Positions 24,625-33,619 of a DNA stretch of 64,000 nucleotides are shown here, in pieces. Below the pieces are notes generated by a model that saw nothing but the letters and a program-made list of their open reading frames with translations, made no database searches and had not been told where the DNA came from. The translations under genes were made by a program, and so were the position numbers. The number at the start of each line of letters is the position of its first letter. Positions within the stretch are counted from its first letter, which is position 1. Source of the stretch: CBDDBU01 sp965226045 (GTDB lineage: Bacteria > Pseudomonadota > Alphaproteobacteria > VGEJ01); contig CBDDBU010000020.1 of NCBI GenBank assembly GCA_965226045.1, positions 24,561-88,560 of the forward strand, written 5' to 3'.

Positions 24625-25782
24625 TCAGGCGGCGCGCGACCACAGCTCGGCGGAGGCGATGCGGGCGCCCTCGACCAGCGAGCCGAACTTGGCCCAGGCG
24701 ATCTTCGGGTGGACCTGGGGAAAGCCGGCGAAGGTGGAAAAGCCGCAATCGGCGCCGGCGATCACCCGCTCGCGGCCGACGATATCGGCGTAGCGGCGGA
24801 TGCGCTGAGCCACCAGGCGGGGGTGCTCGATGAAGTTCGAGGTCGAATCGATGACGCCGGGGATGATCACCTTGTCGTCCGGCACTCTCACGTCGTCGAA
24901 CACCTCCCACTCGTGCTCGTGACGGGGGTTGGCGCCCTCGACCAACAGGCCGGCGGGGCGCGCCCCGAGCACCACCTCGGCGATCTCGGCAAACGGAATG
25001 TCGCAATGGTGCGGCCCTTGGTAGTTGCCCCAGCAGATGTGCATGCGCATTCGGTCCGGCGCGATGGCGGCGGTGGCATGGTTCAGCACCTCGATCTGCC
25101 GCGCGGCGATCTTGCGAAAGCTCGCGTCGCTCTCGTCGGGCCACAGCATGTGGCGGCCCATCGCCATGTCCGGGGCGTCGATCTGGAGTAAAAAGCCGGC
25201 CTCGACGATCGCCTCGTACTCCAACCGCATGATCTCGGCCAACGCCTCGAGATAGGCATCGTGGCTCGGGTAATATTCATTGCGCATGAACACCGCGACG
25301 ACACCGGGCGAGGCGGCGTTCATGAACGCCTCGACCGGCCCATGGCGGTCGACCGCGGCCCGCAAGTTGGCGAGATCGGCGCGCAGCGGCTGGTCGTCGC
25401 GAACCGCGATCGGTCCCTGGCATAGCGGCCGCTTGAGCCCGACCGGGACGCCACGCATTTCGATCAGCTGCTGCGAGTACTCCGGGTACTCCTCGAGATC
25501 GCGCGGCACCCGGCGTCCGCCCTCGCCGCCGAAACCGCTCAGCCGGTCCTTGAGATAGGTCGAGTAGCCGATCTTGCTCATCTCGCCATCGCTCACGACA
25601 TCGATGCCGAGATCGACCTGGCGTTTGACGATCTCGTCCACCGATCCGGTGACGCAGGCGTCGAACGCGGCCGGGTCGTAGGGCTTGCCCGAGTCCTTCG
25701 CGAACAACCGGTCGACCAGCTCCTGGGATCGCGGCAGACTGCCGACCTGGGTGGTGAGAATGCGCTCGCTGCTCGGCTTCAT
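24625..25782 (-). CDS. Cobalamin-independent methionine synthase II family protein (MetE C-domain-like)
   Basis: 385-aa TIM-barrel zinc enzyme related to the C-terminal half of MetE and to epoxyalkane:coenzyme M transferase. Starts with TTQVGSLPRSQELVDRL. Zinc ligands are visible as the His-x-Cys pair in RMHICWGNYQGPH and the distal Cys in IAGADCGFSTFAGF, with DGEMSKIGY and LLQIDAPDMAMGRHM around the active site. Lacking the MetE N-terminal half, it is probably not the housekeeping methionine synthase; a thiol alkyl-transfer role in catabolism is plausible. It sits within hydrolases of unknown pathway. Confidence 0.85.
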   Translation of the reverse strand: MKPSSERILTTQVGSLPRSQELVDRLFAKDSGKPYDPAAFDACVTGSVDEIVKRQVDLGIDVVSDGEMSKIGYSTYLKDRLSGFGGEGGRRVPRDLEEYPEYSQQLIEMRGVPVGLKRPLCQGPIAVRDDQPLRADLANLRAAVDRHGPVEAFMNAASPGVVAVFMRNEYYPSHDAYLEALAEIMRLEYEAIVEAGFLLQIDAPDMAMGRHMLWPDESDASFRKIAARQIEVLNHATAAIAPDRMRMHICWGNYQGPHHCDIPFAEIAEVVLGARPAGLLVEGANPRHEHEWEVFDDVRVPDDKVIIPGVIDSTSNFIEHPRLVAQRIRRYADIVGRERVIAGADCGFSTFAGFPQVHPKIAWAKFGSLVEGARIASAELWSRAA

Positions 25783-25838
25783 CGTCGACCCCGGCTTGAC
25801 TCGTGCACGGGCGTAGGCGTTAGGCTGTCGCCGACATC

Positions 25839-27214
25839 ATGCGCCAGCACATCCGCTGCGGAAAGCTCTTCACCGGCCTCGAGGCCGAGGAACGGACCGA
25901 TCAGACCCTCATCGTCGATGACGAGGGCCGCATCTCGCACGTCGGCCCGACCGCCCAGGCGCCCAAGCCGCGCCGTGGCGAGGCGGCGGTCGATCACGGC
26001 CCCCACTTCGTCATGCCGGGCCTGATCGATTCCCACGTTCACCTGTCGTACGGCAACGCTAAGACCAACGAGGACATGGACCTGTACGCCTCGGTCGAGT
26101 GAAGTTCCGGGCGCTGCGCGGCCTGTACATGGCCGGTCGGGTGCTCGCGGCCGGCGTCACCTCGATGATCGATCCCGGCAACTCCGGTCGGGTAACGCCA
26201 GCCATCCGCGACGCCATCGAGGCCGGCTTGTTCGACGGCCCGCGCATCACCACCACCGGGCCCTACCTGACCTCGCGCCAGGGCCTCACCGATTGGTACC
26301 CGACCTGGATCGGCGTGCCCACGACCGCCATCAGCACTCTGGTGCGCAGCACCGAGGAGGCGATCGAGGCGATTCGCGTCCAGGTCAAGGACGGCGTCGA
26401 TGGCATCAAGATCGCGATGGACGGAGTGCAGACCGACACGCGCGGTCGGCTGGTCGCCGCCTTCACCCAACAGGAGACCGCGGCGATGGTCACCGAGGCC
26501 CACCGGCTCGGGCGCTTTGTCATCGTCCATGCCCGGGGCGCCGAGGCGGTGCTGTATGCGGCCCGCGCCGGAGTCGACATCATCTTTCACGCCTCCTACA
26601 TGGACCAGGCGGGACTCGACGCCGTGCTGGAACACGGCTCCGCCCTGTGCCCGACCCTCACCTTCTTGCGCAACTGCGCCGAGTTCAGCCAAGCCGATGA
26701 GCCCGCGTTCCGCAAGGGACGCGCCGCCGCCAACGCGCGCGAGTACGACACTGCGTGCACCACGCTACGGACCGCTCGCGAGGCCGGCGCGCCGTTCCTG
26801 GTCGGCACCGATTCCGGATTCGCCGTCACCCCCTATGGCGAGTGGCACGCCCGTGAGCTGGGGATTTTCGTCGAACACCTCGGCTTCAGCCCGGCCGAGG
26901 CGCTCCAATGCGCGACCGCCGGCAGCACCCGATTCCTGCGTCAGCGTGACACTGTCGGGGCGTTGACGCCCGGCCGGTGGGCCGACCTCGTGGTGCTCGA
27001 TACGAGCCCGCTCGACGACATCGGCATTCTGCTCGATCGCGACCGCGTTCAGCGCGTGATGCTGGGCGGCACGACGGCCGAGGCCGCACCGCGCGCCTAC
27101 GCCGAGCGCAAGGTGAGCGAGTTCAGCTTCCGCAACTGGGACAACATCTACACCCGCGAAAGCGTCGCGGCGGCGGCCCCGCCCGCGAAGAAACGGCGAC
27201 TACGCGCTGTTTGA
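25839..27214 (+). pseudogene. Amidohydrolase (imidazolonepropionase/prolidase-like), frameshifted
   Basis: Metal-dependent TIM-barrel hydrolase in two frames. Part 1 (25,839-26,102) has the N-terminal beta sandwich and the metal site PGLIDSHVHLSYGN, ending SVE then TGA. Part 2 (26,099-27,214) resumes VKFRALRGLYMAGRVLAAG and carries the remaining ligands: carboxylated Lys in GIKIAMDG, His in FVIVHARG, His in IIFHASYMD, and Asp in FLVGTDSGF. About five extra bases near 26,096-26,101 (GTCGA or an equivalent) would explain the shift; removing them joins the frames. All metal ligands are otherwise present. Confidence 0.85.
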
Positions 27215-27244
27215 GCCTTGCCCGCGCCCTCCCCAATGACTAAT

Positions 27245-27252
27245 CTAATTAG
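27245..27252. promoter_or_regulatory. Palindrome before the antitoxin gene
   Basis: CTAATTAG lies 25 bases ahead of the antitoxin start within an unusually AT-rich patch (TAATCTAATTAGCTAAGTTT). Phd-type antitoxins repress their own operons through such short palindromes, so this is a likely operator; a ribosome site GGGAG follows at 27,265. Confidence 0.45.
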
Positions 27253-27276
27253 CTAAGTTTTAGTGGGAGACGTGAA

Positions 27277-27507
27277 ATGACGACGGTCACGATCCACCAG
27301 GCGAAGACGCTGCTTTCGCAGCTGATCCGGCGCGCTTGCGAGGGCGAGGAGATCGTGATCGCGCGCGGCAAGAACCCCGTCGCCCGCCTCGAACCGATCG
27401 ACAAAGGGCAACATCGCGGCTTCGGGGCGATGAAGGGTCGAGCGCGGGTCGATGCACGCTTCTTCGAACCTCTGTCCGACGAAGATCTCGCCGCATGGGA
27501 GCGCTAG
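27277..27507 (+). CDS. vapB: Phd/YefM-type antitoxin (VapB role)
   Basis: 76-aa antitoxin of the Phd/YefM type. The DNA-binding N-terminus reads VTIHQAKTLLSQLIRRACEG, then EEIVIARGKNPVARLEPID; the C-terminal tail (FFEPLSDEDLAAWER) would wrap the toxin. The stop is immediately followed by the GTG of the PIN toxin gene, with no gap. Probable autorepressor with its toxin. Confidence 0.9.
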   Translation: MTTVTIHQAKTLLSQLIRRACEGEEIVIARGKNPVARLEPIDKGQHRGFGAMKGRARVDARFFEPLSDEDLAAWER

Positions 27508-27903
27508 GTGCTGCGGGTCTTGCTCGACACGCACGCCTTCCTCTGGTGGCTCGACGGTGATCGCCGGCTCCCCCGGTCAATCCGCGAACTGGTGGCCGAG
27601 GAGGCCAATGTCGTTCTGGTGAGCGCCGCGTCGGCCTGGGAAATATGCACCAAGGCGCGCCTCGGGAAACTGCCCGGCGCGGCCGACGTGGCGGCCCACG
27701 TGACCGCCGTGGTCAGCGGCCAGGGGTTTGCGGCGCTTTCGATCACGATGGCCCATGCCCAACGCGCGGGCGAACTGCCCGGTCCGTTGCGCGACCCGTT
27801 CGACCGCATGTTGATCGCTCAGTCACTGATCGAGGACGTGCCGCTGGTGACCAACGAGCGTGCGTTCGACCGCTACGGCGGCCTTAGTCGGCTGTGGACC
27901 TAA
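27508..27903 (+). CDS. vapC: PIN-domain ribonuclease toxin (VapC)
   Basis: 131-aa PIN-domain toxin, starting with GTG. Acidic catalytic residues are visible in VLLDTHAFLWWLDGD (Asp), AASAWEICTKARLGK (Glu), LRDPFDRMLIAQSL (Asp) and the final VTNERAFDRYG. Cleaves RNA (often tRNA or rRNA) when freed from the antitoxin. Forms a gapless two-gene module with the Phd-type antitoxin. Both genes are intact, unlike several neighbours. Confidence 0.92.
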   Translation: MLRVLLDTHAFLWWLDGDRRLPRSIRELVAEEANVVLVSAASAWEICTKARLGKLPGAADVAAHVTAVVSGQGFAALSITMAHAQRAGELPGPLRDPFDRMLIAQSLIEDVPLVTNERAFDRYGGLSRLWT

Positions 27904-27945
27904 CGCGCGCCCGGCGCGGCGCCGATCGAGATCGAGGCAGGTCAT

Positions 27946-28456
27946 TTGAACAACGTGGTCATTCGCGCAGCCACTGCGGCCGACGCCGCTCGGATCGCCG
28001 AACTCGCGCACGCGTTCAGCGTCTTCGAGGGCACCGCGATGGCCCAAGGCACTGGCGAGGGCATGTACTGCGCAGCGAGCATCCGCGCGGACGCCTTTGG
28101 TCCAACACCGGCATTCGCCGTGCTGCTGGCCGAGAACGCCGGCGAGGTCGTAGGCTTCGCGGCGTACTGCGATCTCTACAACTCCGATCATGGCGTGCGC
28201 GGCGCCTGGCTCGCTGACTCTGTTCGTCATCGAATCGGCGCGCGGACATGGCAGTGGCCGCCAGCTCGTCTCCGCTGTCGCCCGGGCCGCCACCGAAGGC
28301 GGTGCCAAATCGCTGTCGTGGGCTGTGTGCTCGGCCAACCGCGCGGCCCGCGCCTTCTACCAGCAACTGGGCGCGCGCGACGAGGACACCCGTCTCCTGG
28401 AATTCGACGGCGACGCGCTGAGCCGCCTGGCCGACGCTGCCGATCAGCCGAAGTAG
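27946..28456 (+). pseudogene. GNAT-family N-acetyltransferase, frameshifted
   Basis: Starts at TTG 27946 (ribosome site GAGGCAGG) with VIRAATAADAARIAELAHAF and GEVVGFAAYCDLYNSDHGVRG. The frame then fails; the correct continuation LFVIESARGHGSGRQLVSAV (acetyl-CoA loop R-G-H-G-S-G) is in the next frame. A single extra T in GCTGACTCTG near 28,216-28,221 accounts for it, giving WLAD then LFVIES. The C-terminus (AVCSANRAARAFYQQLGARD) is normal. The 3' end overlaps the convergent hydrolase gene by 13 bases. Confidence 0.82.
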
Positions 28457-29220
28457 AAGTTGGCCATTAGCGCGTTGACGTCACTCGCCCGCTCGATCGG
28501 CGTCCAATGGCCGCACTCGGGCAGGATGCGCACTTGCGCGCCCTTGATAGCCTTGCCGAGCTTCTGCACTGAAGCTGGTGGCGCCACACCGTCTTCGTCG
28601 CCCGTGATCAGCAGGGTGCGGCACTTGATCTTGGCGAGGGCGGCGGATTTGGCATCGGCTAGCGCCTCGCAGGTCGCGGCATAGCCTTCGGCCGGCTGGC
28701 GCATCAGGATTTCGCGGACCAAGGCCGCGATCTCGGGGCGGTGCACCCGAGTTGTGGCTGAAATGGCGACCTGCACCAGCGCATCGGCGATCGGCGCCAT
28801 GCCACCGGCCCGGGCGGCCTTGGCGCGATCACGCATCACCCCACGCGCGGGCGGTGGCGGCTCGGCGAGCGGGCCGAGCAGCACCATGGTGGATACCCGG
28901 GTCGGGTGCGCGGCGGCGATGTGCTGGCAGACGATGGTGCCCATCGAGTGACCAACGAGGTGGGCGCGGCGGATCTTCCGCGCCTTCATGAGTGCCACGG
29001 TGTCGGCGACGAAGCCCTCGATCGAGAGCGCCTTGCTCTGGAGCGGCGAGCGGCCAGAGCCCTCGAGATCCGGGCGAATCACCATGAAGCTGCGCGCCAG
29101 CAGCGCGGCTTGGGGATAATAGGCGTTGGAGGTGCCGCCAAGGCCATGCACCATGATGACGGTCTCAGACCCCTCGCCTTGGCTCTCCACAGCGAGCGTC
29201 TTGCCGTTGATGTGTTCCAT
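28444..29220 (-). CDS. Alpha/beta hydrolase (MhpC-type)
   Basis: 258-aa hydrolase with the oxyanion motif VIMVHGLGGTSNAYYP, nucleophile elbow RAHLVGHSMGTIV, acidic residue in LLITGDEDGVAPP and His in LPECGHWTPIERA. Typical of lactone or ring-cleavage-product hydrolases. It is the last gene of the minus-strand series SMP-30 lactonase, class II aldolase, hydrolase, only 22 bases after the aldolase stop. The IS21 insertion upstream may have changed its transcription. Confidence 0.88.
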   Translation of the reverse strand: MEHINGKTLAVESQGEGSETVIMVHGLGGTSNAYYPQAALLARSFMVIRPDLEGSGRSPLQSKALSIEGFVADTVALMKARKIRRAHLVGHSMGTIVCQHIAAAHPTRVSTMVLLGPLAEPPPPARGVMRDRAKAARAGGMAPIADALVQVAISATTRVHRPEIAALVREILMRQPAEGYAATCEALADAKSAALAKIKCRTLLITGDEDGVAPPASVQKLGKAIKGAQVRILPECGHWTPIERASDVNALMANFYFG

Positions 29221-29637
29221 GCGATGCCTCCCTGGTCCTGGATTAATCTTTGTAGCTCGGGTCCTCGCGGTCGAGCCGGCGCATCATCGCGCGGAAGCCG
29301 ATCTCGCCGAAGCTTGCATCGCCGGTGCCTTGACCAATCTTGGCGGTGCGCGCGATCACCCTTTTGCCGGGTAAAGCCAGCTCGCCGCCGCCGGCCAGCG
29401 CCGCCACCTGAATGGCGCAGGTGCGTTCGAGATAATGCATGAGCGTGTAGGCCTCGGCGACCGTCCGGCCCCAGGTCAGGGTGCCGTGATTGCGCAGAAA
29501 CATCATCCGCCGGCCGCCGAGGTGTGGAACGGCGTGCAAAGTTGACCCCTGTTGAGGGGTGATCGGCGTCCAAATTTGACCCCCTGAGCCTGGCTAGTCC
29601 AAGTCACCTCGTTTTTGGGCGGACGAGGTGGTGGGGG

Positions 29638-31149
29638 ATGTTGGTCGTGGAGACGATAGCGCGGATCCGGCGGGAGTATTTCGTCAAGGGGAAGCCGATC
29701 AAGGAGATCGTGCGGGACGTGAAGGTCTCGCGCAACACGGTGCGCAAGGTGATCCGTTCGCAGGCGACGGCGTTCACCTACGACCGGCGGGTCCAGCCGA
29801 TGCCGAAGCTGGGGCCGTGGACGGCCGAGCTGGAGCGGATGCTGGAGGCCAACGAGACCAAGTCGAAGCGGGAGCGGCTGACGCTGCTACGGATCTCCGA
29901 AGCCCTCGAGGGTCTGGGCTATGGCGGCGGCTACGACGCGGTGCGGCGCTACGCCAAGGCGTGGCGGTGGCGCCGTTGGGCATCGACGGCGCAGACCTAT
30001 GTGCCGTTGGTGTTCTCGCCGGGCGAGGCCTATCAGTTCGACTGGAGCCACGAGTACGTGGTGCTGGCGGGGGTGACGACCAAGGTCAAGGTCGCGCACG
30101 TCCGGCTGTGCCACAGCCGAATGTTCTTCGTCCGCGCTTATCCGCGCGAGAGCCAGGAGATGGTGTTCGACGCCCACGACCGGGCATTCCGGCTGTTCCA
30201 GGGTGCCTGCCGGCGAGGCATCTACGACAACATGAAGACGGCGGTGCAGACCGTCCTCATCGGCAAGGAGCGCGCGTTCAACCGGCGCTTCGTGCAGATG
30301 TGTGGCCACTACCTGGTCGAACCGACAGCATGCACGCCGGGAGCGGGATGGGAGAAGGGGCAGGTCGAGAACCAGGTCGGGATCATCCGCGGTCGGTTCT
30401 TCACCCCGCGGCTGCGCTTCAAGACCTACGACGAGCTCAACGCCTGGCTCTTGGACCAGTGCGTCGCCTACGCCCGGCGTCATCCCCACCCGGTGTTCAA
30501 GGACAGGACTGTCTGGCAGGTGTTCGAGGACGAGCGTCCGTCCCTGGTCGGCTATCGCGGGCCGTTCGACGGCTTCCACGCGGTCCCGGCGTCGGTGTCG
30601 AAGACCTGCCTGGTGCGCTTCGACAGCAACAAGTACAGCGTGGCGGCGCGCGCCGTCGGCCGTCCGGTCGAGGTCCATGCCTACGCCGATCGCATCGTCA
30701 TCCGCCAGGACGGCGAGATCGTCGCCGAGCATGCCCGGCGCTTCGGCCGCGACCAGACCGTCTATGACCCGTGGCACTAGGTGCCCGTGCTGGCGAGGAA
30801 GCCCGGTGCGCTTCGTAACGGCGCGCCGTTCAAGGACTGGGCGCTGCCCGGCGCCCTGGGTCGCGTGCGCGTCCGGCTCGCCGGCCACGACGACGGCGAC
30901 AGGCAGATGGTCGAGATCCTCACCGCCGTGCTGGCGGATGGGCTGGCGGCGGTGGAGGCCGCCTGTGCCGAGGCGCTCGCTGGCGGCGTGTGCAGCGCCG
31001 ACGTCGTGCTCAACATCCTCAATCGTCGGCGCCAGCCGTCCGAGACGGCGCCGATCCCGACGCCCGCGAACCTGCGTCTTCGCTTTGAGCCGGTGGCCGA
31101 TTGCACCCGCTACGACCGCTTGAGGGGGGTCGGCCATGGAGCGCCATGA
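29638..31149 (+). pseudogene. istA: IS21 transposase IstA with one nonsense codon
   Basis: 503-codon frame cut by TAG at 30778-30780. The first 380 residues have an N-terminal helix-turn-helix (KEIVRDVKVSRNTVRKVIRS), the integrase core (Asp in AYQFDWSHEYVVL, Asp in YDNMKTAVQTVL, Glu in KGQVENQVGIIRG) and the beta domain ending DQTVYDPWH. In the same frame after the stop comes VPVLARKPGALRNGAPFKDW and the normal C-terminus, so TAG probably replaced a Tyr codon. The catalytic core is complete but the tail is missing; activity is doubtful. Confidence 0.88.
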
Positions 31150-31864
31150 GGTCCTGGAGATGATGGCCGCACTCAAGCTCGCCGGCATGCGCGACGCGTT
31201 CGACGAGGTGCTCGCCGACGGCCTCAAGCGCCAGCATCCGATGCAGCGAATCATCGGCGAGCTGTTGAAGGCCGAGATCGCCGACAAGCAGGCGCGATCC
31301 ATCAAGTACCAGATGAGTGGCGCCAAGCTGCCGCTGGCCAAGGAGCTGGCCGACTTCGACTTCACCGACACCCCGGTCAACGAGCCGCTGGTCCGCGAGT
31401 TGGCGGTCGGCGGCTTCCTGGCCAACCAGCGCAACGCCGTGCTGATCGGCGGCACCGGCACCGGCAAGAGCCATCTCGCCGTCGCCATCGCGCGGGCCTG
31501 CATCCGCGATGGCGCCCGGGGCCGCTTCTTCAACGTCGTCGACCTGGTCAACCGGCTCGAGGCCGAAGCCCGCGCCGGCCGCCAGGGCCGGCTCGCCGAT
31601 CAGCTGGCCCGGCGCGACCTCGTCATCCTCGACGAGCTCGGCTACCTGCCCTTCGCCCAAACCGGAGGCCAGCTGCTGTTCCACCTCGTCAGCCGGCTCT
31701 ACGAGCGCACCTCGATCATCGTCACCACCAACCTGACCTTCGGCGAATGGCCGTCCGTCTTCGGCGACGCCAAGATGACCACCGCGCTCCTCGATCGTCT
31801 GACGCACCACTGCGAGATCATCGAGACCGGAAACGACTCCTGGCGCTTCAAGAATCGGTCCTAA
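31136..31864 (+). CDS. istB: IS21 transposition helper ATPase IstB
   Basis: 242-aa AAA+ ATPase related to DnaC. Walker A is GGTGTGKSHLAVAIA, Walker B DLVILDELGYLPFA, and IIVTTNLTFGEWPSVFGDAK is the sensor region. Intact and overlapping the end of the full istA frame by 14 bases, as usual in IS21. From its stop to the right IS end (31,865-32,054) only terminal sequence is seen. Confidence 0.95.
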   Translation: MERHEVLEMMAALKLAGMRDAFDEVLADGLKRQHPMQRIIGELLKAEIADKQARSIKYQMSGAKLPLAKELADFDFTDTPVNEPLVRELAVGGFLANQRNAVLIGGTGTGKSHLAVAIARACIRDGARGRFFNVVDLVNRLEAEARAGRQGRLADQLARRDLVILDELGYLPFAQTGGQLLFHLVSRLYERTSIIVTTNLTFGEWPSVFGDAKMTTALLDRLTHHCEIIETGNDSWRFKNRS

Positions 31865-32577
31865 AGGCAACCGATCCACCTGCGGCCCGGTCGCCCAGGT
31901 GGCCCCACAGGAACCTCCCACACGCGGTCCGCCGCCAGCCGCGTGGTGGGCGCGTCGGCCCGCGCGCGGGCCCCTCCTATGGACTACCTGTACGACCTCC
32001 GCCGTGCATCCCCAAAGGGGTCAACATTGCACGCCGATAGGGGGTCAATGTTCAACGCCGATTGACAGACCGAGGTCCTTGACGAAGCGCCGCTGCTCGA
32101 CCGGCCTGAGACCGGGGCCGTCATAGGCGTGATAGGCGACCTGTCCGGCATGGGTCACGGCGAACTGGTTGATCGGCAGCAGCCCCTCTTTCTGCGCCGA
32201 AACCGCCACCCCGGCTACCGTGTGCAGGTGCATGGCGCATCGCGCCTCGGGCGCCGCCTCGTAGACCGTGCGATGGACGACCCATCCGGCGGGGTTCACC
32301 TGATCGGGGCCGCCGCCGATGTTGGCGCCGTCGAGATCCACCGTCATCAGTCGCGAGGCGGTCATTTCGCCGAACAGCAGGCCAAAGCCGATGAACAGAA
32401 ATTCGTTCTCTGTGTCCGGAATGCGGGCCGACAGATGCGTGTAGATAGAATCGTCCATGCCACGGCGGGCGAAGTCGCGATAACAGGCGGCGAGCTCGAT
32501 CCGCGCCTCCCGCTCCGCCCGCGTTTGGCGACGCACGGTGGCTCTCTTCTTCAGGTGACGCGCCATCGCCACTCTCC

Positions 32578-33480
32578 TCAGCCCGCGAAACGCGGCTCGG
32601 GGAGGCCGCGAACCCCCAGCCCCCGCACCTCGAACAAGCCGCCAGCCGTCGGCTCAGGGCCGGCTTCCTTGACGAAATGCCCGTGCGGAGGATGCACCAC
32701 TCGAGCTAGCGACGTTACATAAAGCACGTCCAGATTGTCGCCGCCGAACATCACGCTGGTCAAGTTGCGAATGGGAAAGGGGATGTCACGGTCGATGGTC
32801 CCGTCAGGGGCATAGCGAATGAGCCGGCCCGAAACCACTTGAGCGTTCCAGATGTAGCCCTCTTCATCGACGGTCGAGCCATCGCAGCCGCCCGGCTCCC
32901 CCCTGAGGTCGACCAGCGCGCGTTTGTTGGAAATCGCGCCGGCCTCGATGTCGTAGTCGTAGGCCCAGATCGTCTCCCAGGTCTCGGCGCAATAGAACGT
33001 GCGATCGTCGGGACTCCAGCACGGCATGTTGAAACACTGGATGCCGTCGGCGACCTTGGTCACCGTCATGTCAGGATCGAGCCGGTAAAGCCCCGAGATG
33101 TAGTCCGATTCATGCTGGTCCATGCCGCCCGCGAAGAAGCGGCCGCGGCGGTCGCACTTGCCGTCGTTGAGGCGGGTGCGCGGCTGGTCGGCTTCAACCT
33201 CGACGATCAGCTCGCACTGGCCGCTGTCGAAGTCGAAGGTATGAAAGCCGTTGCGCAGCGCCAGAACGGCCCCGCCCCGCTCCCGCAGCGCCATCGAGCC
33301 GATGTCGTGTGGTAGAGGCCAGGCCTTGACGGCGCGATCGCGCGGATCGTAGCGGTTGACCGAGGGCCCGAGCCTGGGGTCAAGACTGTTGACCCAAAAA
33401 AGGACGCCATCGACCGGGTCCCAAACCGGCCCCTCGCCCAGCTCGTACCGGGCATCCACCACCAACTCGATGTCTGGCAT
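32578..33480 (-). CDS. SMP-30/gluconolactonase family protein (copy 1)
   Basis: 300-aa six-bladed beta-propeller lactonase. Metal ligands of the family are in ARYELGEGPVWDPVDGVLFW (Glu), TRLNDGKCDRRGRFFAGGMD (Asn), and GGCDGSTVDEEGYIWNA (Asp); CFNMPCWSPDDRTFYCAETW holds the second Asn position. Hydrolyses sugar or aldono-lactones. ATG 33480 is chosen because GAGG lies six bases upstream; an in-frame GTG four codons earlier is possible. First gene of the operon with the disrupted aldolase and the hydrolase. Paralogue at 55,833. Confidence 0.9.
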   Translation of the reverse strand: MPDIELVVDARYELGEGPVWDPVDGVLFWVNSLDPRLGPSVNRYDPRDRAVKAWPLPHDIGSMALRERGGAVLALRNGFHTFDFDSGQCELIVEVEADQPRTRLNDGKCDRRGRFFAGGMDQHESDYISGLYRLDPDMTVTKVADGIQCFNMPCWSPDDRTFYCAETWETIWAYDYDIEAGAISNKRALVDLRGEPGGCDGSTVDEEGYIWNAQVVSGRLIRYAPDGTIDRDIPFPIRNLTSVMFGGDNLDVLYVTSLARVVHPPHGHFVKEAGPEPTAGGLFEVRGLGVRGLPEPRFAG

Positions 33481-33619
33481 CGCCAACCTCACAGCACCGG
33501 TGCGCGCATTCTAGTCGGGCCGGGAGGCGCGCGCCACGAGCGAGCGCCCGTCCGTTTATCCGTGCCGCCGTTTGCGCCATAGTGCCAGCCGCGAACCGTG
33601 CCGCGAAGGAGGCTAATCG

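Larger units (their letters stand above)
29535..32054 (+). mobile_element. IS21-family insertion sequence inside the aldolase gene
   Basis: 2.52-kb element beginning TGCAAAGTTGACCCC and ending GGGGTCAATGTTCA, i.e. TG...CA ends. Each terminus has two copies of the transposase-binding repeat: GGCGTGCAAAGTTGACCCC (29,531) and GGCGTCCAAATTTGACCCC (29,565) on the left; the inverse of GGCGTTGAACATTGACCCC (32,041-32,059) and GGCGTGCAATGTTGACCCC (32,017-32,035) on the right. Flanks ACGGCG and ACGCCG look like a 6-base target duplication with one changed base. Carries istA and istB. Confidence 0.9.
29243..32572 (-). pseudogene. Class II aldolase/adducin gene interrupted by IS21
   Basis: The N-terminal half (32,572 to about 32,055) reads ELAACYRDFARRGMDDSIYT and has the zinc ligand pair ARCAMHLHTVAGVAVS. 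The C-terminal half (about 29,534 to 29,243) resumes with LGGRRMMFLRNHGTLTWGRT (third His) and ends MMRRLDREDPSYKD. Between them lies the IS21 element. Removing it with one copy of the 6-base flank joins the halves in frame as VKDLGLSIGVPHLGGRRMM, so the gene was intact before insertion. The first gene of the operon, SMP-30 lactonase, ends five bases upstream. Family members act on sugar phosphates or small oxo-acids; substrate unknown. Confidence 0.92.
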
